Positions 1 to 10,045 of a DNA stretch of 26,900 bases are shown here, in pieces. Position 1 is the stretch's first letter. Each line of letters opens with the position of its first letter. The notes under the pieces are model-generated. The model saw only the letters and a program-made list of their open reading frames with translations, searched no databases and was not told where the DNA came from. Origin of the DNA: Priapulus caudatus. Lineage: Eukaryota > Priapulida > Priapulimorpha > Priapulimorphida > Priapulidae. The stretch is taken from NCBI RefSeq assembly GCF_000485595.1, contig NW_014577068.1, positions 747,315 through 774,214 of the forward strand, given 5' to 3'. The position numbers and the translations under genes are program-made.

Positions 1-57
1 AACCCTAACCACCCAACCCTAACCACCCAACCCTAACCAAACCACCCAACCCTAACC
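1..57. repeat. Degenerate telomere-like repeat
   Basis: The window opens with about four tandem units close to AACCCTAACCACCC, with slips such as CCAAACCACCC. The CCCTAA core matches the usual metazoan telomere unit, but the array is degenerate and the longer unit is not a pure telomere repeat. It lies upstream of WDR43 exons in what should be a WDR43 intron, so it is interstitial unless the window starts at an assembly break. Confidence 0.75.
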
Positions 58-716
58 TCTCTGCCTGTTTCTCTCTGCCTTTCTCTTCTCTGCACGTCTC
101 TCTCTCGCTCTCTGCCTCTCTCTCCAAACAACCATGCTTGTTTACCCAGTGGCAGTGCTAATGTGAAATGCTCTGCCACGTATGTAGAGAATGATGAATA
201 TAAGTTGATAATCTGTTGGAATGTCCATCATATTCAGAGAGTCGGCAAGTAGGATTTCAATACATAATGTAATCATTTATTGATTATACTACAGCATACG
301 TAACAAACAACAAACAATACGTCTGATATTGTAAGTAACATTGACATAGCTGGTGATGAGCAGGAAAGCATATATGTTAGATATGTCCACAAAGGAAAAG
401 CAACTGAGATGTGAATGTGTTTTAATGTTTCAATATTTTTTTGGTTCAGTAACATATCATTCGGTCTGGTAAAAATCTATTTTTTACTGGACCGAATGTC
501 CAGTAAAGGATTTTGTCTTTTGGCGAGGACTGAACTAGGTCTCTAGATTGTGGCAGAGGTAATTAATGTCAATTGTATTTGATTAACTGTGTGCAAGACC
601 CATAGTCATATTGTGCTTCGAATTTAGTGTACAATTTTTCAAGAAGTAGAATGCTTGCTAAAAGTGCAAATTTGCTAATTTTATAAAGATTTTTTAATCA
701 TTCATTCCTCTTTCAG
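58..716 (+). other. WDR43 intron, 3' part
   Basis: This stretch ends in a pyrimidine-rich tract and AG at 715-716, the acceptor of the first WDR43 exon seen. It starts with a CT-rich low-complexity run (about 57-126) and holds a short palindrome at 459-497. No coding exon was recognised. The small minus-strand frame at 273-455 has no recognisable domain. Confidence 0.7.
459..497. repeat. 39-bp near-perfect palindrome
   Basis: ATTCGGTCTGGTAAAAAT at 459-476 and TTTTTTACTGGACCGAAT at 480-497 are inverted copies with few mismatches, separated by 3 nt. As RNA this would be a tight hairpin inside the WDR43 intron. It may be a tiny fold-back element or a transposon remnant; no flanking duplication was identified. 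Confidence 0.7.
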
Positions 717-3700
717 GTGTTTATTGGTCATTCGTCTGAAGTAGTCTGTTTACGGTGCATCACTCCAAGTGCTGCACAAGAGTCAAAAAAGGATGGCTAC
801 TATGTCCTCTCGTCTGCTGCTGGTGATAGGTTAATCAATGCCTGGTACGCTTGTGTACAGACCTGTAGGTTAATAATGTTAAACCACGTTTGTTTCAATC
901 ATGGTGGAGACAGCATTTAGGTTTGAGACATCATGTATAATCTATCCTCCATATTGTAAGATTCACTTGCATAATTTCTGATGATATGTCATTCATATAG
1001 CAGGGTAAATAGCATTAATATAATTGGCTAAGAATTAACTTGACAAGATGTTGCAATCTATCTAGCGCTATATCATTATTCAATGATCACTCCATCACTG
1101 CCATCTTTCTAGGTATGTAAAATCTGCTGTGGAAACAGACAAGAATGCAGTGGCCTCATTCTCTGTTACGGATGAGCCTGAACAACTACATCATTGTATA
1201 TCACAGAGTAATCGTCATCCAGGACTGTTGGCAGTGGCCACCCGGCAGGGCAAACTGCATGTGTTTGAATACCAGTTAAATGGGTAAGTAAAGTCCATCC
1301 ATCGTACATGCATGCACAGAATGCTCGTATTTGCACGTGCAAAAGTTTTGTGTTTGCCGTATTTGACTCAATTTTGAAAGGGTTTGTTGAATATACATAT
1401 ATGTGTGATGGTATATCCTACTGTTTTATATACAAGTATATATATGGAGTAGTTAGTCACTCATTGTTAGTTGCATATGATGAAGATAACCTTGATGTTT
1501 AGGAAGTGCCGTCTGATCGACATTGACGATGCAAGGTTCACTGATAATGCACCCTACCGCAGATATGGCATCATTCTTTAACAAAATTGTTTTTTGCTGT
1601 TACATTTGATGTGAAAATCGTTTAAATTTGCGACATTATTTTAGAAGATGCAAGAAACCCTTACAACCCAAGTTGACATTGCACATCGCCACATCTGGTG
1701 ATAGTGGAGAGACGCCAAAGCCTATTTCAGTGATTGGTGTTCACCTACTGAATGACAGGCAGCAGAATATTCTTATTGTTTACGGTGACTTCACGAGGCC
1801 AAAATTCGAGCGATTGGTAAGTCAGAGAGTGAGTGAATGGTCGAGGAGTGGGTGCATGGCATCGTTGTTGGATTTAGTTTAAAGCTGCAATATCACGATA
1901 TTAGAAACAGACTCCCTACGACTTTACAATGGCGATTGTCGATTCTAATGTGAATGAACACAGTTACACTACACGTATGATGAAGACAACCTTGATGTTT
2001 AGGAAGTGCCGTCTGATCGACACTGACGATGCAAGGTTCACTGATGCTGTAGCTTGTATTTCATGAGAGCCAAATATAAATTGTCTTCATTAGCTCACCT
2101 TGACATCGTCAAGATGGGCTATTGCCATGGGGCGTTGTTCGTCGTACGTTCGTCCGTCAACATTTGGCTACGGTCAACGATAACTTGAGAACCGTTTGAC
2201 CCACATGTTTCAAATTGCATACAGTTGTTACTCCTATGGGAGAGGTGTGAACGTCCTATTTTGGGGCACGCCACTTGACCTACTTTTGAGCCACGCCCAC
2301 TTTTTGGCAAAAATGGAAATGGCCATCTAGATTCATTCAATTTTGTTAAATTTACCTACCTACCTACCTATTCATACCTACGTGTAATATTTTGTTTTAG
2401 ATTCTTCGTTACAGTAATTTGACTCGAATATATTACTTTTATTTGCGCAATAATCAAAAACCAAAATGGCGATCATTTAGGCGTAGCGCCATCTCTCGCC
2501 CAGATTTCAGACATTCAGATCTGAAACATTTATTTTCGCATCAAAACTAACCCTGAAACAAAACAGTAACATTTCTATTAGTAAAAAACAGGGAATTCAA
2601 TAAGGACATTTGATCACATTTCGGTCCGTCATAAACGAAACGCCAAATTTTAAACATCATCTCCCTCTTCTATCACACCCAAGGTGAGCTATAGTGTCAT
2701 TGACGCTTTCATTTTTTATTCATGATTAATGTTTTCTCGTCAAGTGACCATTTAAATATTTGCCAGCTGCTACGACTAATCTAGTTCTTGTTGGTTTGCA
2801 GCCTTACAGTACAACAGAGAATGAGGTATGTCTGATTAGAAGTGATCCCAAGACCGTGAACCGAAAAGTTGACAAAAGTATCACCAAGGTAGGAACTTTT
2901 TTTTATTCAAACTGGGGCAACTCAGTAGAAATATGAAGTATAACTATTATTAGCATATTCAGTTGCTCAGAAATAATAGTTTATGATATCAAATTATCAA
3001 TATATAATTGTTTTATGATGTCAACACAATAACTCTTCCTCTATGATAGGTGAAAATGCCATGTACATCTGGGGAAGTTACACACCTTGTGCCCAGTCAC
3101 ACGCTTCCCAAGCACAGCAATGTTGTTAAGAAGAGAAAGCTGTCCACTTCCGAGGCTGTAAGTTTCCATGCAATTACTAGACAAGTCTTTCTTTCTGGTA
3201 AATGTCAAACACAAGTCATAATATGTGGTTGTTCCTTTGCACTTTGAAATCATTGTAGCATTGTTTTTCCATGTGTCCTAAGGCGACTTCTAAGATGACT
3301 AGAATCATCCTAGAGGTACTGCATCATGCATAATTCATTCAGTTTTTTGGAAATGTGTGCAGTGTATCTAGAAAAATCATTATATTAGAATGACTTAGGT
3401 TATTGTCCAGATGTCTCTAGGATGCTCCAAAATCCGTGAATCCATAGAGATGTTTCACTAATAAACAACATATTGCATATGATGAAGACAACCTTGATGT
3501 TTAGGAAGTGCCGTCTGATCGATACTGACGAGGCAAGGTTCACTGATGTATATTCATAGTGTTATGGTTGCCATTAAGGTTTCTTAAGTTATAGTATAGT
3601 TCTCTTGTAATAAAGGCCTGGGGAGAACCCTATATATATAGAGAGAGAGAGATGCAGACCTGCCAACCCTTACGATTTTTTCGTATTCTTTACTAATTCC

Positions 3701-6700
3701 AAGATGTTTTTACGAATGTACGATCAAACTGAAAAACTCGATTTTTTACGACTTGAAAATTAATGTGTTTTTTACATTGTGAGTCGAGAAATATCTGGCG
3801 ATTGTGGGCGCAGCCATATTGGATCACGCGTTCACGTTGTTCTCGCGTGATCTAGAGTTAGTTCCCCATCATTCATTGCGCGCATAACATACAAACAAAA
3901 TGGCCGCCTGCTGCAAGAAAAGAAAAACCTTACTATTTTCATGAATCACAGGTTGGCAGGTCTGGAGATGTATATAGAGAGTGAGAGTGAGAGAGAGATA
4001 GAGATAAATAGATATAGATGGATTGATAGATGGCTTGTCGATGTATTTGCAGGATGAGTCGCTAGCAGAAAGACTGAAGAGTGCCAGTGTAAATGGCCCG
4101 ACGTCTGAGGTGCCTCGCACAGACACAATGGCGGTTCTCCTGACGCAGGGTCTTCAGAGTCAGGATATGAGCATGATTGATGTGCGTTTCAAGTGATTTA
4201 TGCTATACAGAGATCAATTAAAGGGACACATGGCCCCACAAGTTCCTCGTATATTTTCAGTTAAAATAGGTCTATATTACGCTACATTAAAAATGTCACT
4301 GTAAATTATTCACTAGAAATTTTTTTTTTTATGTTTTAAAACTGATGGTTATACCGTTGCTTATAACGGCGGTGGCGCCACTACATGCACATCCAATAAT
4401 AAAGTCGCGCAACGCAACATTTCGGCTGCAGGGTAATGACCGAGGGTGTTTCTTATTTATTAATTTAAAAGGAGAAGGATTGCAATATCTTATAAACAAC
4501 TGTTGGTTTCAGTTATAATATGGATGAGTTTGTCCTAATCGAATCGATAAAATTGTTCAATTAAATAGCAGTTACGTATAAATATAATTACACTTTTGTG
4601 ACAAGCCCTCAGTCTGTAACGTACAAAATAAATTGCCGGCTGCGCAACTTTGTCAGGTTGCAGCATAATTCGTGGTGTCATGTCGGCGGTTAAAAACTAA
4701 TATTTTGAAACTCGCTGTTGTATTATGACAAATGTGAATGCATGATTATAGAAATTTGTAGATATATACTATTATTTATGCACTTACTATCAAAAATATA
4801 TTCAGGAAAATTTAGGGTGTTGTATTCTTTTAATGCAACACAGAAATTGCCTTTTTTCCAAGTTATTCTCTGTAAATCTTGTTTCTGATACGTGTCGGGG
4901 GTTTTCATTCGAAGCAGAATATCAAGGAAAGAGGCCGTCTAATTGAGCACTGTGCATTGGCTACTTTGACACCCAATTATAGGCCATGTTCAAGTTTTAT
5001 TTTTCTTCCATGTACTTTTTTCTTGTGATTGAAAATTCTGTACAATAATATTTCTAGTGTTATAGTTGTCATAGTCATATAAACGTATACCAAATTAGCA
5101 ATTACTCAGTAAACAAACATGCTTCAAAATGTACCTAATCGGCATTCTTTTGCTTGATTTTTTTTCAGGATTAAAGCAAACAAATCTTAAATTGTATCCT
5201 AGTACATCAATTGGCTGTAGTTCTAACCCTGTAGGTCAGTTTCGGTTGCTTAATGTCTTTATTGGAGTGAGGTTTTAAGTAATGACTGGATGTTTGTATT
5301 TATAGAAAGTTCTAACAGAAGCTACGGCGAATGTCATAGACAACACGGTGAGAAGGTTGCCAGTGCAGGCAGTCGTGCCATTGGTACAAGTACTAGCCTT
5401 GCGCATGAGTGCTGCGCCTAATATGTACGTATGAAATCTCTCATGTAGTAAGCTAAATGGCAATGTGGCAATTATTTTCATGTATGTAATATTTGATGAC
5501 ACTTTTATGTCGGTGTCACTTTCATAGTTCAACTAGTGCAACAAATCTTGAATATCACCTGAAATATAATTCGTAGAGAGCATTCGGGAGTGAAACCTTA
5601 TGATGAAGACAACCTTGATGTTTAGGAAGTGCCGTCTGATCGACATTGACGATGCAATGTTCACTGATGTAGATTCCTGATGCTTCTGGTAGAAACCTTG
5701 CATGCACTAATGTCCAGCCATATTGATATTATGATAATTTGTATCTTGCAGAGCACAGACGTATATTCAGTGGGTGAAAAGCATACTAAGCACACACACG
5801 TCCTTCTTAATGACGGTAAATATGATGGGATTGTGTCTTCTTAGTAAAAATGAGCCAATTTCGACAAGCGCGATCCATTGTGGACGTAGTAATTTTCCAA
5901 TTTCTGTATTTAAATTTCAAGTAAGAGTAAAAACGGTGTTTTCCAAAGTAGACAGCTACCTGTCCATGTTATTACAGAGTGATAGGAGCCTGATAGCCAT
6001 AAGCCGTGACCTGGCTACAAAACGGGGTTAGGGAGCATGTGCAGTCGTAGTGCATAACTGGCTTATAATCGACATGTACTCAATACTTACAATTAGTATT
6101 TTTCAGGAAGCATGGTTACACTGCATAAGGAATTTGAATATATATTGCCTTTATATACTATTGTTTTGCATATATCTCATGAACATAATATTGCACAAAA
6201 TATCTGTCAGTGAACTGAACTAAAGCTAACACTAAATTTCTTTATAATGCCCCTATGTGGTAGTGATTCATATATACGATGTTGGACTCTTACAGTTTCC
6301 TGAACTTATTGAGAAGCTGAGTGTGATATATCAGATAATGGATGCACGACTGATGATGTTCACTCGTATGTCCCGTTTGAAGGGCAAGCTTGACCTCATC
6401 TTCTCACAGGTATGCTGCTGGTAGATGTGTAAAAATGTGTACCTGACAAATGTTAAAGAGGCTGGTGTGAAAGGGTGATAGTTAGGTAGTGGTAGCTAGC
6501 ATCAATAGCGTATTAAGGATACTCTCAACCTTTTGCACGGATATTGCTCTATTGAATATTAAACGTTTATTGACGAATGAATCGAATCAATCACACGTTT
6601 TATTTATAGAGGAGATATATCTATGCTCAATCCAAAAAAATTCATAAAATTTCCAGCACCTAATTATGTTACCACACAAATTTTGAATTTTTATGTAAAA

Positions 6701-8880
6701 ATGGTATTTTGGATATTAGGGATATAGGATATTGGATATTATTATTTTCTCAATTACCGCGAAGCAAAATTTTCGCCACAGGTTAAGCAGAATATGTACC
6801 AAAATAGCGCATCAGGATTTTTCTTCAAGTTTCATATTACTGAGAAAATGAAAAAAACTGCTTAAAAATCAAGTTGTGTGTTAGAATTGAAAATTTTTGT
6901 GAATAAAGAGGCATAACTAATAAAATACCGCACTTAATAACAATCCCTGACGCGCTTTTTTACAGCAATATGTTACCATTAAAACGAGTGTAAAATTAAA
7001 TTAATCATAGTTGTAATCACAGAGAAATATCCATTTATACATCGGCTACTATGTCAGAAATCTAAACGGAGAAATCAGCATTTTTCTATTTTCCACAATG
7101 ATCGACCGCCTGTGTGCAAAATGGGTGAACTTATGTGAAACATCTACTGTTAGTACTTATCCATGACTAACTGACACCACTAAATTGGTAATATGTTCCA
7201 TGCACCTTGAGAAATTGTGAGAAATTACGAGGTTACCACCGCACTTTCATGCAAAACGCGCGTACGATGTGTACTGCATGCCGTTACTAAGCTATGTGTC
7301 AACAAACGTGCCTAAATGCAAGGTGTGTAACAAGGGAAACGGTGCTATTTTGGGTCGCGCGGCAATTTCAACTATCTCTGGCAGAGGACAGCTGTAGGAG
7401 GGTTGATGCTGAATGATACTGGCGTAGTGAATATCATGAAAATTCTGGTTGTATCATGTCTCTGACGCAATCAGTGGCGTCAGCTGCTGCTCACTACACC
7501 TGTACGCGGGCAATCAAAACGCTCTAAAAGTTCACATGTACCGTTATATGGAGAAATGAGCATATACAGAGGTGGCACATAGTGTTAGCCATCGAATAAA
7601 GTTGGAAAAAGAAAATCAATAAAATTTTGCCTAAAACCTTGAGAGTATCCTTAAGAAGGAGAGCGTACAACGGTGAAATGCTGAAACCATGTTCCAGTAT
7701 TAGTTGAATTAAGAAATTTTGCCCGTTTTATTTTGACGATTCTTTGTGGTAGTATTGATCAGCTGTCCTACCTTACTAATATAAAACAAACCGCTTGTCC
7801 CTACGATGCTCCTACGCTGAGATAATGAGCGGTGAAAATCTGGTATTTTTGCCGAAAACCGACTCGAGATCCCGGTTGGCTGCGACCCTCTCTCGTTCTG
7901 TGGCCATCGTAGGAACAAGCGGTTTGTTTTATATTAGCAAGGTAGGACAGCTAATCAATAATACCGCAAAGAATCGTCAAAATAAAACTTAAAAGTCAAA
8001 GTTTCTTAATTCGACTAATACTGCAACATGGTTTCAGCATTTCACCGTTGTACGCTCTCCTTCTTAATACGCTCTTGCTAGCATGTATGAGACCCAATAA
8101 ACCTTTTCAGATTATTTAGGAAACTAATTATATATTCATTAACAAAATAAAATAAATGCTGACTGCACTTTTATTTTCATGTGTAACAACATTTATTTCT
8201 TATTTCAATTTTTTATTGTGTTCTAGGTAAATCCTGTGGAAGGGAAACGTGTCACTGACCAGGCTGCGATGCTAGTGTACCAAGAGGGTAGGAATCTAAT
8301 TTTAAATAACAATTAACATACCATCGAATATATAGCTAACAGTAACTTGCCTTTAAAAATTACTTGATTTCCTTGTCAATCGTTTACAGGGGATTGGTTT
8401 GTTTGAAAAACATTGACTGCAGTAATGACATTTTCAGAGTCATCTGATGATGACGTTGACAGTGACCTTGGAGACTTGATGCCTACGAGCCATTCTGAAT
8501 CTGAGGTGGGTTTTTATTGTTTGCATTTTTACTAGTTTTAGTGTTAGTGGTTATTTTCTTACTCAATTTTACTGTTATATTGAATTAACTATTGAAAACA
8601 CCATAAATTGTACATTCCTCTGGTGTGAAAAGGGTAGCTGTCCAGTGACTCGTTGCCTCCCATGAGGGTTGAATTTTTATTTGTTCTCTCACAAGACATG
8701 ACAGTCTATCTAGTAAAGGAGGTACCTGTCTATATTATTAAAGACAGGAATTTTACTTTGGAAATTGTTTAGGATAATTGGGAGAATTTGTCCGAAGAAA
8801 TGGATGTGGAAGAAGTGGAGGAAAACCAAGACAGTGAAGAAGATGAAGTTGTGACAACAAAGAAGAAACGAAAAAAATAA
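717..8880 (+). CDS. WDR43: WDR43 / UTP5 homologue, 3' part (12 exons)
   Basis: WDR43 (yeast Utp5) is a nucleolar t-UTP protein of the SSU processome, needed for pre-18S rRNA transcription and processing. Exons: 717-844, 1113-1283, 1645-1816, 2802-2888, 3050-3157, 4053-4181, 5306-5424, 5752-5815, 6296-6409, 8227-8287, 8438-8505, 8773-8880. All introns are GT-AG and all phases join, giving 442 residues and a TAA stop. The first two exons encode the end of a WD-repeat region (DRLINAWYVKSAVE, ASFSVTDEP, GKLHVFEYQLNG). Exons 6-9 encode a Utp12-type C-terminal domain (MAVLLTQGLQSQDMSMIDKV, RLPVQAVVPLVQVLALRMS). The tail is acidic, then basic (KKKRKK), as in family members. The family is about 650-680 residues, so the N-terminal third is missing only because the window starts inside the gene. 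I identified it by similarity to vertebrate WDR43 from memory. Confidence 0.93.
1472..1551 (+). ncRNA. Box C/D snoRNA, copy 1 (WDR43 intron)
   Basis: This intronic segment has C box ATGATGA (1477-1483), D' box CTGA (1513-1516), a C'-like TTGACGA (about 1523-1529) and D box CTGA (1541-1544). Flanking TGCAT (1472-1476) and ATGCA (1547-1551) can form the terminal stem beside boxes C and D. D' and D guide segments end in GGAAGTGCCGT and GCAAGGTTCA. The D box lies about 100 nt before the 3' splice site of the host intron. The same unit recurs in three other WDR43 introns. The family is known to guide rRNA 2'-O-methylation; I could not assign the target. Confidence 0.87.
1970..2052 (+). ncRNA. Box C/D snoRNA, copy 2 (WDR43 intron)
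   Basis: This second copy has C box 1977-1983, D' box 2013-2016, a C'-like CTGACGA and D box 2041-2044. It is nearly identical to copy 1 between C and D (ATAAC to ACAAC after the C box, CATTGACG to CACTGACG near C'). Its own flanks can pair through CTACA before the C box and TGTAG after the D box. The intron 3' splice site is about 755 nt away, but a 601-bp MITE lies between. Confidence 0.85.
2091..2691. mobile_element. MITE with TA target duplication in WDR43 intron
   Basis: Inverted ends TAGCTCACCTTG (2091-2102) and CAAGGTGAGCTA (2680-2691) bound a 601-bp element. The outer TA at each end fits a TA target-site duplication, giving a 10-bp inverted repeat GCTCACCTTG, as expected for Tc1/mariner-like elements. 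The left part (GGGCTATTGCCATGGGGCG, then repeated CGTCCGTC-type motifs) resembles a repeat I recall from molluscs and other marine animals. No transposase frame is present. Confidence 0.75.
3471..3555 (+). ncRNA. Box C/D snoRNA, copy 3 (WDR43 intron)
   Basis: This third copy has C box 3479-3485, D' box 3515-3518 and D box 3543-3546. The D' guide is identical to the other copies. The C'-to-D part differs more (GATACTGACGAGGCAAGG), which changes one base at the start of the D guide. A clear terminal stem is not obvious: the 5' flank is TATTGCAT and the 3' flank TGTATATT. About 500 nt separate it from the 3' splice site, with a MITE between. Confidence 0.8.
3655..3964. mobile_element. MITE with CAGACCTGCCAACC ends
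   Basis: CAGACCTGCCAACC (3655-3668) and its exact inverse GGTTGGCAGGTCTG (3951-3964) bound a 310-bp element. It is flanked by a 6-bp direct repeat GAGATG (3649-3654 and 3965-3970), although the flanking DNA is GA-rich so the duplication could be chance. There is no coding capacity. I recognise this type of end from marine invertebrate DNA transposons but will not name a superfamily. Confidence 0.75.
3965..4034. repeat. GA/GATA microsatellite
   Basis: A purine-rich run of GAGA, GATA and related units sits between the MITE and the 3' splice site at 4052. A short GAGA run also lies at 3641-3650, so the MITE probably inserted into an existing GA/GATA tract. Confidence 0.8.
4182..5305 (+). other. 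WDR43 intron without a recognised element
   Basis: This 1.1-kb AT-rich intron runs from donor GTGCGT to acceptor TATAG. It contains weak inverted matches ACATGGCC (near 4227) and GGCCATGT (near 4983), too short to call a transposon. No snoRNA boxes or coding segment were found. The minus-strand frame at 4723-4908 is not recognisable. Confidence 0.6.
5595..5675 (+). ncRNA. Box C/D snoRNA, copy 4 (WDR43 intron)
   Basis: This fourth copy has C box 5600-5606, D' box 5636-5639, a TTGACGA C'-like box and D box 5664-5667. The D' guide is unchanged; the D guide reads GCAATGTTCA instead of GCAAGGTTCA. The D box lies about 84 nt before the acceptor at 5750-5751, the spacing typical of intronic C/D snoRNAs. 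Flanks differ from the other copies and the terminal stem is weak. Confidence 0.85.
6502..8076. mobile_element. Long fold-back element in WDR43 intron (interrupted)
   Basis: A right arm at 7905-8074 is the inverse, with scattered mismatches, of a left arm made of AGCGTATTAA (6507-6516) plus 7655-7808. Arms are about 165 bp and the original spacer about 96 bp (7809-7904). A 7-bp direct repeat GCTAGCA (6495-6501 and 8077-8083) may be the target duplication. The left arm is split by the TTAA element at 6513-7654. Small overlapping frames on both strands here are products of the symmetry, not genes. Confidence 0.8.
6513..7654. mobile_element. piggyBac-like non-autonomous element (TTAA)
   Basis: TTAA at 6513-6516 and 7651-7654 flank perfect 12-bp inverted ends, GGATACTCTCAA and TTGAGAGTATCC. 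TTAA duplication with short inverted repeats is the signature of piggyBac-type transposition. The 1.1-kb interior is AT-rich and has no transposase frame. It sits inside the left arm of the fold-back element, so it is the younger insertion. Confidence 0.8.
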
Positions 8881-9473
8881 CCAGGATCTTATGAGTAATA
8901 GTACTAGGAAGTAATTGAATATTGAATGAATCAATGAGGTAGCAAAATTGATATGGGCATTTAGCAACATAAAAGAAAGTGGGAAAATATACAAGTACTG
9001 ACCGAGTTGAGATAGATAAATGGCTGCATATTATGCAACTAATGCTGGGTTATTTGGCCACAGCTTCTACTGTTTGCTAGCTTGTTTTGTGGGTTTGTTT
9101 GATGAAGCAGCAATTGGGTTGTAAGGTGATTGTAAATTATACATATGCATGCTTATGTGACTTGCTCATTATCAGCCAGCCAAATGCTTCGTACTATTTC
9201 TGGTTTGTAAATAATGACATTGTGAACCATTTTTTTAAACTGTGAAACAACTGTTCAAAAATTTCTCGTCTTTGGCATGATTTTCTTCGTTCATATTTTC
9301 TGGTTGGCCTATTTGCAAGAAATATTAACTTGGTAGCAATAATTTATCAATCATCATTGGCCATTGGGACTTATCAACTAACAATTACTAATTTTTGACT
9401 GTATAGTTCTGTTTTATATCCAGCCAAATTAAAGGTTGGTGTAGAAGAACATTGGCCATAAATATTTGTAGGA

Positions 9474-9715
9474 AATAAATTCTTAAACTTAAAACATCAC
9501 ATATGCAAGGAGAGGAAATAGAACGACGTGGACGCATGGTATATGCTGCGAAACAGTGGCGTTACTATTTAATTCACAGTGTCACAGAGTTGTTACAAAT
9601 TGATTTGTACGATGCATGGCTGTACTAGCATTACATTGCATTATCAGTGTGTTAACATTTTGAATGTTAGCAAGTTATGTATTACAAAGAATGGCAGATA
9701 GTGGTGTACAATAAA
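9474..9715 (+). terminator. WDR43 poly(A) signals
   Basis: Two canonical AATAAA hexamers follow the WDR43 stop, at 9474-9479 and 9710-9715. The second lies before a T-rich stretch (TTTTATATTTCTC) and would give an 830-nt 3' UTR. No other coding segment appears between 8881 and 9715. Confidence 0.6.
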
Positions 9716-9806
9716 TTTTATATTTCTCAATTCCTGTCTTCATTCTGTATAATATAAAAGTAATATGTAACATCCATGTCGAAAAAGAACGGACAAATTG
9801 GCCTTA

Positions 9807-9821
9807 TTTATTAAATTTATT
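9807..9821 (-). terminator. DMAC2 poly(A) signals (minus strand)
   Basis: Minus-strand AATAAA occurs twice, read from plus-strand TTTATT at 9807-9812 and 9816-9821. These lie 225-240 nt beyond the DMAC2 stop codon at 10046-10048. Cleavage just past them would fall close to the WDR43 3' end. Confidence 0.55.
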
Positions 9822-10045
9822 CATTAATTAACAATTACTGACTATTCATTAAACTTAATATGACTACATTACACAACTTGACGATGATTTCTGTATTAAA
9901 TAACATTCAAATGAGTATGCAGTAATTTGCAGGGAAAGATTTTACACCTGACGTTTGGTATTGCAAGCATGACGGTCACATGACTATCTTATCCAATTCG
10001 TGCATGCAGGCATCACATACAGTTTCGAGCATCAGTGCTCTCTAG

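Noticed and set aside
4215-4995. Possible transposon between ACATGGCC and GGCCATGT in a WDR43 intron
   Set aside because: Only 8 bp match, the sequences next to them do not continue as inverted repeats, and no target duplication was found.
7709-7992. Overlapping frames of 65-69 codons on opposite strands with a shared peptide (GTSGLFYISKVGQLIN)
   Set aside because: The shared peptide is explained by the inverted-repeat arms, not by paired genes.
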